Below, piece by piece: positions 41,272-49,791 of a stretch of DNA of 64,000 bases; position 1 is the first letter of the stretch, and the number at the start of each line of letters is the position of its first letter. Position numbers and translations under genes: made by a program. The notes beneath the pieces were generated by a model. It was not told the origin of the DNA, did no database searches, and saw only the letters and a list, made by a program, of their open reading frames with translations. The DNA comes from CAJWPI01 sp964635015 (GTDB lineage: Bacteria; Pseudomonadota; Gammaproteobacteria; Magnimaribacterales; Magnimaribacteraceae): the NCBI GenBank assembly GCA_964635015.1, contig CAZWMS010000002.1, forward strand, positions 1 to 64,000, read 5' to 3'.

Positions 41272-43812
41272 ATGGACGAAGACATAGCAAAAGAAATAAT
41301 ACCAGTAAATATAGAGGATGAACTTAAAAAATCCTACCTAGACTATGCTATGAGTGTAATAGTGGGCAGAGCTCTTCCGGATGCAAGAGATGGCTTAAAA
41401 CCTGTTCACAGACGCACCCTTTATGCAATGCATGATGAGAATAATGAGTGGAATAGACCTCATAAAAAATCTGCAAGGATAGTAGGAAATGTCATTGGAA
41501 AATATCACCCACATGGAGATCAAGCTGTTTATGACACTTTGGTAAGAATGGCTCAGCATTGGTCTTTAAGATATCCCCTAGTTGATCCACAAGGCAATTT
41601 TGGTTCAATGGATGGAGATCCTCCTGCTGCACAAAGATATACGGAAGTTAGAATGTCCAAAATTGCAACAGATTTATTAATTGATTTAGAAAAGGAAACA
41701 GTAAATTTTGTTGAAAATTACGATGGAACTGAAACTATGCCCGAGGTTTTGCCAACAAGGATCCCAAATCTTTTAGTAAATGGATCTTCTGGTATAGCTG
41801 TAGGCATGGCAACAAATATGCCTCCCCACAATTTAAATGAAACTATATCTGCATGTCTTTGTTATATAGAAAATCCAGAAACTTCGTTAGAGGAATTAAT
41901 AAGTTTAATGCCTGGACCCGATTTTCCAACTGGAGGAATAATAAATGGAAGGTCTGGAATTATAGAAGCTTATAGAACTGGAAAAGGGAAAGTACAAATT
42001 AGAGCAAAAACGGAGATAGAAGATGAAGGCAGTAGTGATGAAAAGATTGTCATCACTGAAATGCCTTATCTTGTTAACAAAGCTAGGTTAATAGAAAAGA
42101 TAGCTGAGCTTTCAAGAGATAAAAAAATAGAAGGTATAAAAGAAATAAGGGATGAATCTGATAAGGATGGAGTGAGGGTAGTTATTGAACTTAAATCTGG
42201 TCAAATACCAGATGTCATAATTAATAATTTGTATTCACAGACCCAGATGCAAACGGTGTTTGGAATTAACAATGTTGCTTTGGTTGATGGAAAACCCATC
42301 TTATTAAATCTTAAACAAATGTTGGGAGTTTTTTTCAACCATAGAAAAGAAGTGGTTTCTAGGAGAACATTGTTTGATTTAAAAAAAGCTAAAGAAAGAG
42401 GCCACATTCTAGAAGGTCTGACAATCGCCCTTGTAAATATTGATCAAATGATCAATTTAATTAAGAAATCTAAAGATGGTTCTGAAGCAAAATCTAAACT
42501 TCTAAAGAATAAATGGAAATTAGGCAATGTAATAAAGATGTTAAAGAAGGCTGGAAGAGAAGCTTGTATACCCGATGATATTGGTGATGAAGTTGGTTTA
42601 GTCGGAAAATCTTATCAACTTTCAGATATACAGGCACAAGCTATTCTAGATATGCGCCTCCAGAGACTGACTGGCTTAGAACAAGATAAATTAATTAAAG
42701 AGTATGAAGAGATTATTGAATATATAACAAATTTAACTATGATTTTATCTGATCCTGAGAGGCTAAGGACTGTTGTAAAAGAAGAACTTATCGAAATTCA
42801 AGATAAATATAAAGATGAAAGAAGAACTGCAATACAACAATCTACTGGAGATCTAAGCACTGAAGATCTTATTACTCCTGAAGATAGAGTAGTTACTATT
42901 TCACACCAAGGCTATGCAAAAACTCAACCTTTGGAAGAGTATAGGGCACAAAGAAGAGGGGGCACAGGAAAAACAGCTGCTTCGGTAAAAGATGAAGACT
43001 TTGTTGAACAACTCCTAATTGCAAATACTCACACTACGCTTCTCTGCTTTTCAAATTTAGGTCAGGTATATTGGTTAAAAGTTTTTCAAATACCTGTTGC
43101 AGGTAGATCAGCAAAAGGCAGACCTTTAGTTAATTTAATTAGATTAAACGATGGTGAAAGGATAACTAGCATGGTTGCAGTAGAGGAATACTCAAAAGAC
43201 CATTTTGTTTTTATGGCTACTAGGTATGGAACAGTAAAAAAGACTTCGCTTACTGAATTTTCTAATCAAAGGAAAGGCGGCAAGAAAGCTATAACTTTGA
43301 TTGAGGGAGATGAGCTTGTAGGCACAACAATCACTGATGGGAATAAGTATGTAATGCTAGTATCAAATGCAGGCAAAGCTTCACATTTTTCTGAGTCTGA
43401 AGTTAGGTTTATGGGCAGAGGGGCTAAAGGGGTTAGGGGGATAAGATTAGTAAAAGATCAACATGTAATCTCTTTAATTATTCCCCAAGAGCAGGCTACT
43501 ATTCTTACATTAAGTGAGAATGGTTATGGTAAGAGATCAAAATCTGAAGATTTTAGAAAGACCCGAAGGGGAGCAAAAGGAGTAATTGCTATGCAAACTT
43601 CAGACAGAAATGGAGAATTAATAGGTGCAGCTCAAGTAAAAGATGAAGATGAGGTCATGCTTATAACTGATAAAGGCATGTTAGTGAGAACTAGGATTTC
43701 TGAAATAAACGTTATAGGTAGAAATACCCAAGGCGTAAAGGTCATTAAATTAAAAGATGGAGAGAAACTTGTTAGTTTAGAGTCTATTAGTGAGGAATTT
43801 ATAACCGACTAA
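41272..43812 (+). CDS. gyrA: DNA gyrase subunit A
   Basis: Breakage-reunion subunit of gyrase. The 846 residues have the winged-helix core with catalytic Tyr123 in AAQRYTEVR, the tower and coiled-coil regions, and a C-terminal pinwheel with the GyrA box as QRRGGTG (the usual K/R before the last G is T). The helix-4 region reads HPHGDQAVYDT: Gln84 stands where E. coli has Ser83, the quinolone-contact residue, while Asp88 matches Asp87. ParC is excluded by the pinwheel and GyrA box. It starts the run gyrA-serC-pheA-hisC-tyrA-aroA-cmk-rpsA-ihfB, with serC 18 bases on. Confidence 0.97.
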   Translation: MDEDIAKEIIPVNIEDELKKSYLDYAMSVIVGRALPDARDGLKPVHRRTLYAMHDENNEWNRPHKKSARIVGNVIGKYHPHGDQAVYDTLVRMAQHWSLRYPLVDPQGNFGSMDGDPPAAQRYTEVRMSKIATDLLIDLEKETVNFVENYDGTETMPEVLPTRIPNLLVNGSSGIAVGMATNMPPHNLNETISACLCYIENPETSLEELISLMPGPDFPTGGIINGRSGIIEAYRTGKGKVQIRAKTEIEDEGSSDEKIVITEMPYLVNKARLIEKIAELSRDKKIEGIKEIRDESDKDGVRVVIELKSGQIPDVIINNLYSQTQMQTVFGINNVALVDGKPILLNLKQMLGVFFNHRKEVVSRRTLFDLKKAKERGHILEGLTIALVNIDQMINLIKKSKDGSEAKSKLLKNKWKLGNVIKMLKKAGREACIPDDIGDEVGLVGKSYQLSDIQAQAILDMRLQRLTGLEQDKLIKEYEEIIEYITNLTMILSDPERLRTVVKEELIEIQDKYKDERRTAIQQSTGDLSTEDLITPEDRVVTISHQGYAKTQPLEEYRAQRRGGTGKTAASVKDEDFVEQLLIANTHTTLLCFSNLGQVYWLKVFQIPVAGRSAKGRPLVNLIRLNDGERITSMVAVEEYSKDHFVFMATRYGTVKKTSLTEFSNQRKGGKKAITLIEGDELVGTTITDGNKYVMLVSNAGKASHFSESEVRFMGRGAKGVRGIRLVKDQHVISLIIPQEQATILTLSENGYGKRSKSEDFRKTRRGAKGVIAMQTSDRNGELIGAAQVKDEDEVMLITDKGMLVRTRISEINVIGRNTQGVKVIKLKDGEKLVSLESISEEFITD

Positions 43813-43830
43813 TAAGGTTACATTAAGTTA

Positions 43831-44910
43831 ATGAATCGGAAATATAATTTTGGAGCGGGACCAGCAGCATTGCCTTTATCTGTTTTGGAGGAAATTAAGT
43901 CAGAAATTCTCAACTGGAGAGATTTGGGGCTTTCTGTTTTGGAGATTAGTCATAGAAGCGACGAATTTCAGCAGATAGCTAATGAGGCTGCACTAGACTT
44001 CAAAGACCTTTTAAATATTTCTGAAGAATACTGCGTATTGTTCTTACACGGAGGAGCCACCCTTCAGAATGCAATGATCCCTCTAAACTTTAGTTCAAGT
44101 GAAGCTACAGTAAGTTATGTAAATTCTGGATATTGGGCAAAGAGAGCCCTAAATGAAGCCCAGAAGTTTACAAAAGTAGAAATTGCTGCTTCTTCTGAAG
44201 AGTCAAATTATAGTTATTTTCCTAAACAAGAATCTTGGGAAATAAATAACACTTCTAGATATATCCACATTACTCCCAACGAAACTATAGGAGGAATATC
44301 CTTGAGAAAAGTTGATACAATTGAAATCCCTTTAATAGCTGATTACTCTTCTAGTATTCTTTCTGAACCTTTAGATATTGAAAAATTTGGAATGATCTAT
44401 GGAGGCGCACAAAAAAATATTGGTCCTGCCGGAATGGGATTTTCTGTGATAAAGAAAGATCTTTTAAACAAAGCGCAAGAAATTACTCCAACCATGTTGA
44501 ATTACAATACCTATTTTGAAACCTTCTCTATGTACAATACACCTCCAATTTTTTCTTGGTATGTAGCTGGGAAAGTTTTTAAGTGGCTGAAGAATTTAGG
44601 AGGTCTAAACAAGATTTCTGAAATAAATAATAGAAAGTCAAAAAAAATATATAATTTCATAGATAATTCAGATTTTTTCTTAAACAATATACAAGAAGAC
44701 TCTAGATCAATTATGAATATACCCTTTCAATTGAGAGACGAATCTCTCAATAAAAAATTCCTAGTTGAGTCTGAAGACTGTAACCTAATAGCTTTGAAGG
44801 GTCATCGCTCAGTGGGAGGAATGAGAGCAAGTATTTACAATGCTATGCCAGAAGAGGGCGTGGATTCTCTAATGGATTTTATGGATTCTTTTGAAAGAAA
44901 AAATTCTTAA
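43831..44910 (+). CDS. serC: Phosphoserine aminotransferase
   Basis: PLP aminotransferase for serine synthesis (3-phosphohydroxypyruvate to phosphoserine) and, in many bacteria, for pyridoxal phosphate synthesis. The 359 residues show NFGAGPAALPLSVL, SHRSDEF, LFLHGGATLQNAMIP, HITPNETIGGI, the PLP-lysine motif GGAQKNIGPAG and SVGGMRASIYNAM at the end. pheA follows after two bases, as in pseudomonads. Confidence 0.97.
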   Translation: MNRKYNFGAGPAALPLSVLEEIKSEILNWRDLGLSVLEISHRSDEFQQIANEAALDFKDLLNISEEYCVLFLHGGATLQNAMIPLNFSSSEATVSYVNSGYWAKRALNEAQKFTKVEIAASSEESNYSYFPKQESWEINNTSRYIHITPNETIGGISLRKVDTIEIPLIADYSSSILSEPLDIEKFGMIYGGAQKNIGPAGMGFSVIKKDLLNKAQEITPTMLNYNTYFETFSMYNTPPIFSWYVAGKVFKWLKNLGGLNKISEINNRKSKKIYNFIDNSDFFLNNIQEDSRSIMNIPFQLRDESLNKKFLVESEDCNLIALKGHRSVGGMRASIYNAMPEEGVDSLMDFMDSFERKNS

Positions 44911-44912
44911 TC

Positions 44913-45788
44913 ATGCCCAAGAAATTAGATTCAGATTCTACAAATAATCAGGAAATTTCTTTGGACAGAGACTTAAATATTTCATTTTTAGGTCCTGAAG
45001 GAACTTACTCAGATGAGGCTGTTAATAAGAAATTTGGATGTCATGTCAACAAAAAACCTTCAGAGGCTATAGAAGGAGTATTTCAAAGAGTTGGCGATAA
45101 CATAAGTAACTATGGAATAGTACCCATAGAGAATTCAAGTGAAGGTACAGTAAATATAACACTTGACTGCCTTTCTTTATCTTCTCTTAAGATTTGTGGT
45201 GAGCTGGAGTTAAAAATTAATCATAACTTACTAGGAATCAATAAAGATATTCCCAAAGAAGGTTTTGAGATACAAGCCCATGAACAAACCTTAGCCCAAT
45301 GTAGAATTTGGCTAGATACACATTATCCCAATGTAAAAAGAATTCCTGTTAGTAGCAATGCACAAGCAGCTGCAAATGCTAAAAGGTCTAAAAAAATTTA
45401 TGCCATAGCTGGAGTTTTAGCTGCAGAGCGATACGACTTAGATATCTTAAAAAGTAATATTCAAGACTATGAAGAAAATACTACAAGATTTATAACTATA
45501 GGCCATGATGAGGTTGAGCAAAGTGGAAAAGATAAAACATCAATAGTGATAACTACTAAGAATACTCCTGGAGCCTTATATAATGTTCTAAAGCCCATAA
45601 ATAAAGAAGGATTGAATTTAACTCACTTAACTTATAGACCATCAAAGACTGATAAGTGGAACTATTCTTTTTTTTTAGATTTTGAAGGACATAAGAATGA
45701 TAAGAATGTTAGGACATTGTTAGATAAGTTAGAAAAAATAGGAGAAAAACTAAAAGTTTTAGGTTCTTATCCTCGGGCAATTGAATAA
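44913..45788 (+). CDS. pheA: Prephenate dehydratase without chorismate mutase domain
   Basis: Converts prephenate to phenylpyruvate. The 291 residues begin the dehydratase domain (NISFLGPEGTYSDEA) already near residue 22, so the N-terminal chorismate mutase domain of the usual gammaproteobacterial P-protein (about 360 residues) is absent. Catalytic TTRF is at 190-193. A C-terminal ACT domain follows with GALYNVLKPINKEG; the Phe-binding ESRP motif reads TYRP (240-243), so feedback control may differ. It lies two bases after serC; hisC follows after four bases. Confidence 0.94.
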   Translation: MPKKLDSDSTNNQEISLDRDLNISFLGPEGTYSDEAVNKKFGCHVNKKPSEAIEGVFQRVGDNISNYGIVPIENSSEGTVNITLDCLSLSSLKICGELELKINHNLLGINKDIPKEGFEIQAHEQTLAQCRIWLDTHYPNVKRIPVSSNAQAAANAKRSKKIYAIAGVLAAERYDLDILKSNIQDYEENTTRFITIGHDEVEQSGKDKTSIVITTKNTPGALYNVLKPINKEGLNLTHLTYRPSKTDKWNYSFFLDFEGHKNDKNVRTLLDKLEKIGEKLKVLGSYPRAIE

Positions 45789-45792
45789 TAAA

Positions 45793-46899
45793 ATGTCTTT
45801 GCATATAGATGATTTAATAAATTCTGGAATAAAAGAACTCACTCCTTATGAGCCAGGAAAACCGATAGAAGAAATTGAAAGAGAATTGGGTATAACCAAT
45901 CCCATTAAGCTAGCAAGTAATGAAAATCCTCTTGGTCCAAGTCCAAAAGCTTTAGAAGCAATTAAAAGTTCCCTTTTTGACGTTCACAGGTATCCGGATG
46001 GAAATGGATTTAGGCTGAAAGAGTCTTTAAAAACTAAGTATGATTTAGACATCAATAAGATTACTTTGGGAAATGGTTCTAATGACATCATAGAGTTTAT
46101 CGCCAGATGTTTCTTATCCCCTGGAGATAATGCAATTTTTTCAAAATATGCTTTTGCAGTTTATCCTATTGTTGTTCAAGCTTTAGGAGCTGAGGGAGTA
46201 GAGGTACCTGCTAAGCAATGGGGACATGACCTTGAAAGAATGTATGACAGCATCAATAAAAATACAAAGATTATTTTTATTGCTAATCCTAACAATCCCA
46301 CCGGGACTTTTGTTCATAGAGAAGAAATTGTAAGATTTTTAGAAAAAATCCCTGAAAATATATTAGTCTTACTAGACCAAGCTTATTTTGAATATTCTTG
46401 CTTTGAATCTGAAGATATTGAATTAGATTTAGTTGATAGATACCCAAATCTGGTAATTTCTAGAACCTTTTCAAAAGCTTATGGTTTAGCTGGATTAAGA
46501 ATAGGGTTCTCTGTATCTTCAAGAAAGATAGCTGATTATTTTAATAGAATCAGGCAACCTTTTAATATCAATTCTTTAGCACTTGTTGCTGCAGAAGCAG
46601 CCTTATTTGATGAAGAACACCTAAAAAGATCTCTTGAGATTAACAAGAAAGGAAAAGAAGATCTCTATAAATTTTTCAATAACCTCAGCTATGAATTTAT
46701 CAATTCCTATACTAATTTTATTTGTTTTGATTATAAATCTGATGCCACAGTTATGTTTGAGAAACTTTTAAAAATGGGAGTGATAACTAGATCAATGAAA
46801 ATATATAAGATGCCCAATTATCTTCGCTTAACTATTGGTCTTGAAGAGGAAAATATGTTTTTCAAAGATTGTTTTTCTTCTGTAATTCTTCAGAAATGA
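45793..46899 (+). CDS. hisC: Histidinol-phosphate aminotransferase
   Basis: PLP aminotransferase; in this cluster it can serve histidine and also phenylalanine/tyrosine synthesis. I chose ATG 45793 (protein MSLHIDDLI, 368 residues) over the in-frame TTG 45781 inside pheA because it gives a normal four-base gap after pheA and the usual HisC start. Motifs are LASNENPLGPSPKA, NPNNPTGTF and the PLP-lysine RTFSKAYGLAGLRIGF. It overlaps tyrA by four bases (ATGA). Confidence 0.95.
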   Translation: MSLHIDDLINSGIKELTPYEPGKPIEEIERELGITNPIKLASNENPLGPSPKALEAIKSSLFDVHRYPDGNGFRLKESLKTKYDLDINKITLGNGSNDIIEFIARCFLSPGDNAIFSKYAFAVYPIVVQALGAEGVEVPAKQWGHDLERMYDSINKNTKIIFIANPNNPTGTFVHREEIVRFLEKIPENILVLLDQAYFEYSCFESEDIELDLVDRYPNLVISRTFSKAYGLAGLRIGFSVSSRKIADYFNRIRQPFNINSLALVAAEAALFDEEHLKRSLEINKKGKEDLYKFFNNLSYEFINSYTNFICFDYKSDATVMFEKLLKMGVITRSMKIYKMPNYLRLTIGLEEENMFFKDCFSSVILQK

Positions 46900-47771
46900 A
46901 AGAGGAAAGGTTCGGTAGTATTCTAGTTGTGGGAATTGGTCTTATAGGAGGATCAATTCTTAAAAGTCTTATGGGCATAAATATTCAAAGTCCTGTTTAT
47001 GGGTATGACATTCATGAAAAAGTTACTGAAGAGGCATTTAATAAAGGACTAATCAAGAACCCCACTAATGATATTGAAATATTAGAAGACAACCCTCTTA
47101 TTCTCTTTGCAGTCCCTCCTCTTGCTTTAAATGAGGCCTTTTCAACGATACAACCTAAAATTCTTAATAAGAATGTCATGTATTCTGATACTTTGAGCTC
47201 TAAGACAGAAGCTATAAGTCTTTTAGAAAAAAATAGAGATTTAAAAAAGAAATTTGTTATGTCCCATCCTATAGCGGGATCTGAAAAAAGCGGTCTTTCA
47301 AATTCCCTTACAAATTTATTTAAGGATAGATTGGTTGTACTTTCTTCTTCTAACTTTTTTCCTGACGACAGGGAGATATTGAGAATTAAAAATTTCTGGG
47401 AAGGACTGGGCTCTAGGGTTATTTTTATTGATCCCGAAGAACACGATAAAATATTTGCCAATACAAGTCATCTTCCCCATGTCCTCGCTTATGCCTTAAT
47501 GAATTTCTTATTTAAAAATCTAAAAGAAAATACTTTTTTATTTTCTGGAGGAAGTCTAGAAGAGTATACAAGGATTTCCTCGAGCGATCCTGTTATGTGG
47601 AGGGATATCATGATTTCTAATAAAAAAGAAATATTGAAAGCAATTCAAGGTTTTAAAGAAAGCATAGATGAAATTCATAATTTGATAGAGTTAGAAGACA
47701 CAAAATCTTTAATGGATCTTTTATCTTCTATACAAGAAACTAGAAACTCTTTATTAAAAGAAAATAGTTAA
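46896..47771 (+). CDS. tyrA: Prephenate dehydrogenase
   Basis: NAD(P)-dependent oxidative decarboxylation of prephenate to 4-hydroxyphenylpyruvate. The start is taken as ATG 46896, overlapping the hisC stop in ATGA; an earlier TTG in frame at 46869 lies inside hisC and lacks support. The 291 residues have the Rossmann motif VVGIGLIGGSILK, FAVPPLALNEAF, MSHPIAGSEKSG (with the conserved His) and FANTSHLPHVLAYALM. No chorismate mutase domain is fused, unlike E. coli TyrA. aroA follows after two bases; in pseudomonads these two are fused, here they are separate. Confidence 0.95.
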   Translation: MKEERFGSILVVGIGLIGGSILKSLMGINIQSPVYGYDIHEKVTEEAFNKGLIKNPTNDIEILEDNPLILFAVPPLALNEAFSTIQPKILNKNVMYSDTLSSKTEAISLLEKNRDLKKKFVMSHPIAGSEKSGLSNSLTNLFKDRLVVLSSSNFFPDDREILRIKNFWEGLGSRVIFIDPEEHDKIFANTSHLPHVLAYALMNFLFKNLKENTFLFSGGSLEEYTRISSSDPVMWRDIMISNKKEILKAIQGFKESIDEIHNLIELEDTKSLMDLLSSIQETRNSLLKENS

Positions 47772-47773
47772 TT

Positions 47774-49093
47774 ATGGATTTTTCTATAAGTCCTGGAAAT
47801 CCTTTAAGAGGAGAAATATCTTTGCCTGGAGATAAATCAATTTCTCACAGGGCTTTAATGTGTGCTTCATTGGCTAATGGCACTTCAAATATAAAAGGTT
47901 TTTTAAATGGAGAAGATTGTTTAACCACCTTGGATATTTTTTCTAAAATGGGTGTTAAGATAAAACGCAATGAAGAGGAATTAGAAATTGATGGGGTGGG
48001 TTTATTTGGATTGTCTAGTCCAAATAAGGAATTAGATTTCAGAAATTCAGGGACTGCAATAAGATTGGTTGCTGGTATTATGGTAGGACAAAAATTCCCC
48101 TCAAGATTAGTAGGTGATAGTTCACTTTCTTTAAGACCAATGGAAAGAATAGTTCAACCTCTTCTTGAAATGGGAGCAAATATGAGTTGCAAAAAAGATG
48201 GAACTCCTCCTATTGTTGTACATCCTGTAAATAATAAGTTGTCTTCATTTGCTTACGAATTACCTATCCCAAGCGCTCAGGTTAAATCTTGCCTTATGTT
48301 TGCATCTCTTTATTCAGAAGGACCTGTTGTAATCAAAGAAAAGATACAAACAAGAGATCATACAGAAAAGATGTTTGAAAGTTTTAAAGTACCTATATCT
48401 ATTTCTAAAACCCCATACTTAAAAGAAATAACAATAAGAAGCAATTACGAGTTGAAAGCTAGAGATATAGAAATAGGTGGTGATTTTTCTTCGGCCTCTT
48501 TTTTTATTGTGGCCACACTAATTAATAATGATTCACATTTAATAATTAGAAATGTTGGAGTAAATGAAACTAGGACAGGTCTTTTGACTGTACTAAAGGA
48601 AATGGGTGCAGACATTAAACTTTCTAACTTTAGCAATACAGAGGAACCAACTGCAGATATAGAAGTAAAGAGCTCTAAACTTCATGCCATAGAAGTAGAT
48701 CCAGACTTAATACCGAACTTGATAGACGAATTACCAATATTTTTTATTGCTGCGGCTTCAGCAGAAGGAATTACTTCCATAAAAGGAGCCGAAGAATTAA
48801 GATTAAAAGAGAGCGATAGACTTTTTGCTATGTCAAAATCTTTGGAGGCTTTGGAAGTGAAATATGAGTTATTCCAGGATGGAATTAACATTCATGGAAA
48901 AGGCTCAAAGGCACTCTTTAACAATTCAGACATTAATTCTTTTGGAGATCATAGAATAGCTATGGCTTCAGCTATAGCATGTACCAAGTCCAAGGGAATA
49001 TCTAGAATTATGAACTGCGACAATGTTAATACCTCTTTTCCCAATTTTGTAGATACATGTTGCAAAGTTGGCCTGAAGGTGTTGGTTAGATAA
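47774..49093 (+). CDS. aroA: 5-enolpyruvylshikimate-3-phosphate synthase
   Basis: Sixth shikimate step. The 439 residues show LPGDKSISHRALMCASLANG, FRNSGTAIRLVAGI, the residue run around DSSLSLRPMERIVQPL, PSAQVKSCLMFA, LKESDRLFAM and GDHRIAMASAIA. The LPGDKSxSHRAL and RNSGTxxRL segments are complete, and the glycine run that glyphosate-insensitive enzymes alter (here RNSGTAIRL) is of the common class. cmk follows after six bases. Confidence 0.97.
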   Translation: MDFSISPGNPLRGEISLPGDKSISHRALMCASLANGTSNIKGFLNGEDCLTTLDIFSKMGVKIKRNEEELEIDGVGLFGLSSPNKELDFRNSGTAIRLVAGIMVGQKFPSRLVGDSSLSLRPMERIVQPLLEMGANMSCKKDGTPPIVVHPVNNKLSSFAYELPIPSAQVKSCLMFASLYSEGPVVIKEKIQTRDHTEKMFESFKVPISISKTPYLKEITIRSNYELKARDIEIGGDFSSASFFIVATLINNDSHLIIRNVGVNETRTGLLTVLKEMGADIKLSNFSNTEEPTADIEVKSSKLHAIEVDPDLIPNLIDELPIFFIAAASAEGITSIKGAEELRLKESDRLFAMSKSLEALEVKYELFQDGINIHGKGSKALFNNSDINSFGDHRIAMASAIACTKSKGISRIMNCDNVNTSFPNFVDTCCKVGLKVLVR

Positions 49094-49099
49094 AAGGTA

Positions 49100-49789
49100 A
49101 TGAGTAAGATACCAATAATAACAATCGATGGTCCAAGTGGGGTAGGTAAGGGTACCATTTCCCAAATGCTTTCTTTAGAACTTAATTGGAACATACTAGA
49201 TAGTGGCGCTCTTTACAGAACTCTCACCTATCTTATGAAACTCAAAACCTTTCAATTAAAAGAATTTAAAAAAAATCGTGAAAAAATACTTAAGGAATTT
49301 AAAGTTTCTTTTGAAGCAACTACAGCAGGAGAGCCAGTTAATATATTCTTAAATCACGAGAATATAACAGAAAGAATTAGAACTGAAGAAATTGCAAGGG
49401 AAACCTCAGAATTAGCTTCATCTAAAGAAATAAGAGATTTTATTAGACCAATCCAAAGAGAATTTAAGCGCCTTCCAGGACTTATAGCTGATGGAAGAGA
49501 TATGGGAACAGTTATATTTCCTGAGGCAGACTTAAAATTCTTTTTGACAGCAAATGCTGAAGAAAGGGCAAAAAGAAGACAACTACAGTTGAAAAGGGAT
49601 CATCTCGAGGTTAACATGCGCGTCCTTTTGAAGGAATTAGAAGAAAGGGATAAGAAAGATAAAGAAAGAGAACACTCACCATTAATTCCAGCAGATGATA
49701 GCATATTGATTGATACAAGTTACTTAGATCAACATCAGGTGTTAGAAGAAGTTAAAAAAGAGTTTCTTAATGTTTTAAAAATAATATAA
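49100..49789 (+). CDS. cmk: Cytidylate kinase
   Basis: Phosphorylates CMP and dCMP. The 229 residues have the P-loop IDGPSGVGKGTISQ, LDSGALYRTLTYL, LIADGRDMGTVIFPEAD and ERAKRRQLQLK with the lid region. It sits between aroA and rpsA as in most gammaproteobacteria. rpsA starts two bases after it with no Shine-Dalgarno sequence. Confidence 0.97.
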   Translation: MSKIPIITIDGPSGVGKGTISQMLSLELNWNILDSGALYRTLTYLMKLKTFQLKEFKKNREKILKEFKVSFEATTAGEPVNIFLNHENITERIRTEEIARETSELASSKEIRDFIRPIQREFKRLPGLIADGRDMGTVIFPEADLKFFLTANAEERAKRRQLQLKRDHLEVNMRVLLKELEERDKKDKEREHSPLIPADDSILIDTSYLDQHQVLEEVKKEFLNVLKII

Positions 49790-49791
49790 AT

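Noticed and set aside
45781..45792. TTG 45781 as the hisC start
   Set aside because: It lies inside pheA. ATG 45793 gives the usual N-terminus and spacing.
46869..46895. TTG 46869 as the tyrA start
   Set aside because: It lies inside hisC and adds a Phe/Cys-rich tail unlike the family. ATG 46896 overlaps the hisC stop in the common ATGA pattern.
47012..47461. 149-codon open frame on the minus strand opposite tyrA
   Set aside because: It sits inside the tyrA reading frame and is explained by base composition in AT-rich DNA.
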